A stretch of DNA of 64,000 bases. Origin: Triplophysa rosa. Its lineage: Eukaryota > Chordata > Actinopteri > Cypriniformes > Nemacheilidae. A program made the position numbers and the translations under genes. The DNA lies in the NCBI RefSeq assembly GCF_024868665.1, contig NC_079893.1, positions 6,031,854 through 6,095,853 of the forward strand. Reading direction: 5' to 3'. Below the pieces are notes generated by a model. The model searched no databases, had not been told where the DNA came from, and saw only the letters and a program-made list of their open reading frames with translations. This document shows positions 62,608 through 64,000 of this stretch, one piece after another; position 1 is the stretch's first letter; every line of letters starts with the position of its first letter.

Positions 62608-63059
62608 CAGCTGCGGAAAAATTAAGAGACCATTTTTAAATTATTTTGAGTTTTTCTGAATTTACTATTTTTAGGTATGTTATTTGGTCAAATTAATTTG
62701 TTTCATTCTGTGAACTACGAACAATATTTCTACCAAATTGTAAATAAAAATATTGTTTCTATTCGCATTTATTTGCAGAAAATGAAAACTGGAGAAACAG
62801 GTAGAAAATTACTGAAAAGATGCTTTTTAGACCTCAAATACTGCAAAAAGTTCATATTCACTTTTAAGCAATTCAACAGTAATATTTCTACATGTATTTA
62901 GGAAAAGTTCAAAAAATATTTTTTATGTGATAACCTTGATTTTGATAAGTTTTTATGTGTCTTGTCATGCTGTCAGTCTTTCACATGGCTGTTGAATGAC
63001 ATCTAGAAATGCTGCTTAAATAAATATTTGGAATGGTCTCTTAATTTTTTCCATGGCTG
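62608..63059. mobile_element. MITE with 26-bp terminal inverted repeats
   Basis: The left end, CAGCTGCGGAAAAATTAAGA then GACCA, is inverted at the right end (TGGTCTC then TTAATTTTTTCCATGGCTG) with few differences. It is 452 bp with no transposase. The Tc1/mariner-like ends suggest a TA target site; TA is seen only on the left. Confidence 0.85.
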
Positions 63060-64000
63060 TTTAACCAAAATATCATTGAAATTGAATATTTGTTTTAATA
63101 CTGCTAACATTTTTGTAAATGCATGAACAACAGTGAAAGGGTTAAAGGTTTGTTCATGGTTTATGAGGTTATTGATGTTATGCAACCTGTCCTTGCGTTT
63201 GCAAGCTTCTACTTATTTTTAAAAATACAGCAGATCTCTGTGACCTTATCAGAATAAACCTGTGACTCATTTTTGGGCCGTGGTCCGCTGCCTCGTAACA
63301 CATGTTCAAACCAATGTCTTCTGTACAGCGATCTCAAAGATCAAACAAAAGGTACACTTGAGAGGGACGTACGCGATGACTGATGTCTCACTTGTTCTGC
63401 CAAATGAACGTTGAAGTGATGGTGTCTGGCTAGAGTGGATTAAACTTGTTAAAGTTCCAATGAAGCTGTTTGCAAGAGCACAAAGTCTTGATTTTGTAAC
63501 GCAGCTTATTTGAGAGTTCTGTTACGTAAGCAAGTCATGATAATACTGATGACTGTAAACCGTGAGCTTGCTTTTTCCCTAAACCCCAGACACAGTAGCT
63601 CTTTAAAAAACTATCCTTGTCTACAACATCGTCTTTTTAAGGGTACATTGCTTCCAAAATCCCCTTGAAACCCTCGGCTATATAAATGCATCAAAGTTTC
63701 TCAGTTTAAAGCATGACAAGAAACTGCATGTCTTGCAATAAAGTACGGAGTTGCATCTAAGGTCGTAGTAAAGTTAAAATGGGAGACAGAAAAAAAATCG
63801 ATGTTTGTTTGTTTTCATCCTCAGTGCAATTCAATAGTGGGTTTATATGGTTTGGATCTACGAAAACATTCATTAAAATCACATTAACGGAAGGGAGAAG
63901 TATTTTCAGATATTCTCAACATTAAAATGCATTTTGCTACTCATAAAAAATTTACAGTATTTTGTCTTCTTTCCTTATAAAAAGAAAAGGTGAACCATAT

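Larger units (their letters stand above)
58533..64000 (-). other. trpc5: trpc5 intron, incomplete at the window edge
   Basis: The preceding exon is not in the window. This stretch holds repeats (59078-59560, 60640-61088, 62608-63059) and a candidate conserved block at 61300-61470. The rest, including 63060-64000, shows nothing I can support. Confidence 0.5.

Overview
The window is vertebrate nuclear DNA from a ray-finned fish, most likely a cyprinid. The evidence is a low gene density, split genes with GT-AG introns of 80 bp to 12 kb, AT-rich non-coding DNA, and many short palindromic DNA transposons, a tRNA-derived SINE and a DIRS-type retrotransposon of kinds common in carp-like fishes. There is no bacterial or viral gene organisation. 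Almost all the short open frames are chance frames or shadows.

Three protein-coding genes can be assembled exon by exon, with every splice phase consistent. (1) dach2 (+ strand, coding 3837-31541, 12 exons, 564 codons plus stop) encodes a Dachshund-family transcriptional co-regulator with both Dachshund boxes. (2) cnpy3 (- strand, coding 39384-36977, 6 exons, 277 residues) encodes a canopy-family ER co-chaperone with a lysine-rich tail ending in KTEL. (3) trpc5 (- strand, from 58532 down to 43176, the last 8 exons, 741 residues) encodes the whole channel domain and C-terminal tail of a TRPC5-like cation channel. Its N-terminal (ankyrin-repeat) exons must lie beyond base 64000. dach2 and cnpy3 converge; cnpy3 and trpc5 run in the same direction. 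The three genes share no pathway. In human, DACH2 and TRPC5 are both on Xq while CNPY3 is on chromosome 6, so the layout is of interest for synteny.

The rest is introns and intergenic DNA rich in repeats. The main items are at least seven copies or fragments of one fold-back element family whose ends read like GGGATAGTTCACCC, one of them carrying a nested second element; five copies of a GTAC-rich TIR element; a hAT-type element with an exact 8-bp target duplication; Tc1/mariner-like TIR elements; a LINE 3' tail; a 106-bp minisatellite in the last trpc5 intron; and several microsatellites. One microsatellite, (TG)23 on the coding strand, lies right next to a trpc5 splice acceptor. The largest mobile element is a 2.9-kb, internally deleted DIRS-type retrotransposon in a trpc5 intron. 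It keeps its inverted terminal repeats and internal complementary region but has lost the tyrosine recombinase and carries a changed reverse-transcriptase active site.

I do not see a new multi-gene system here. The best leads are the splice-site TG tract, the DIRS remnant and its palindromes, the minisatellite, and several stretches that look like conserved regulatory DNA around dach2.
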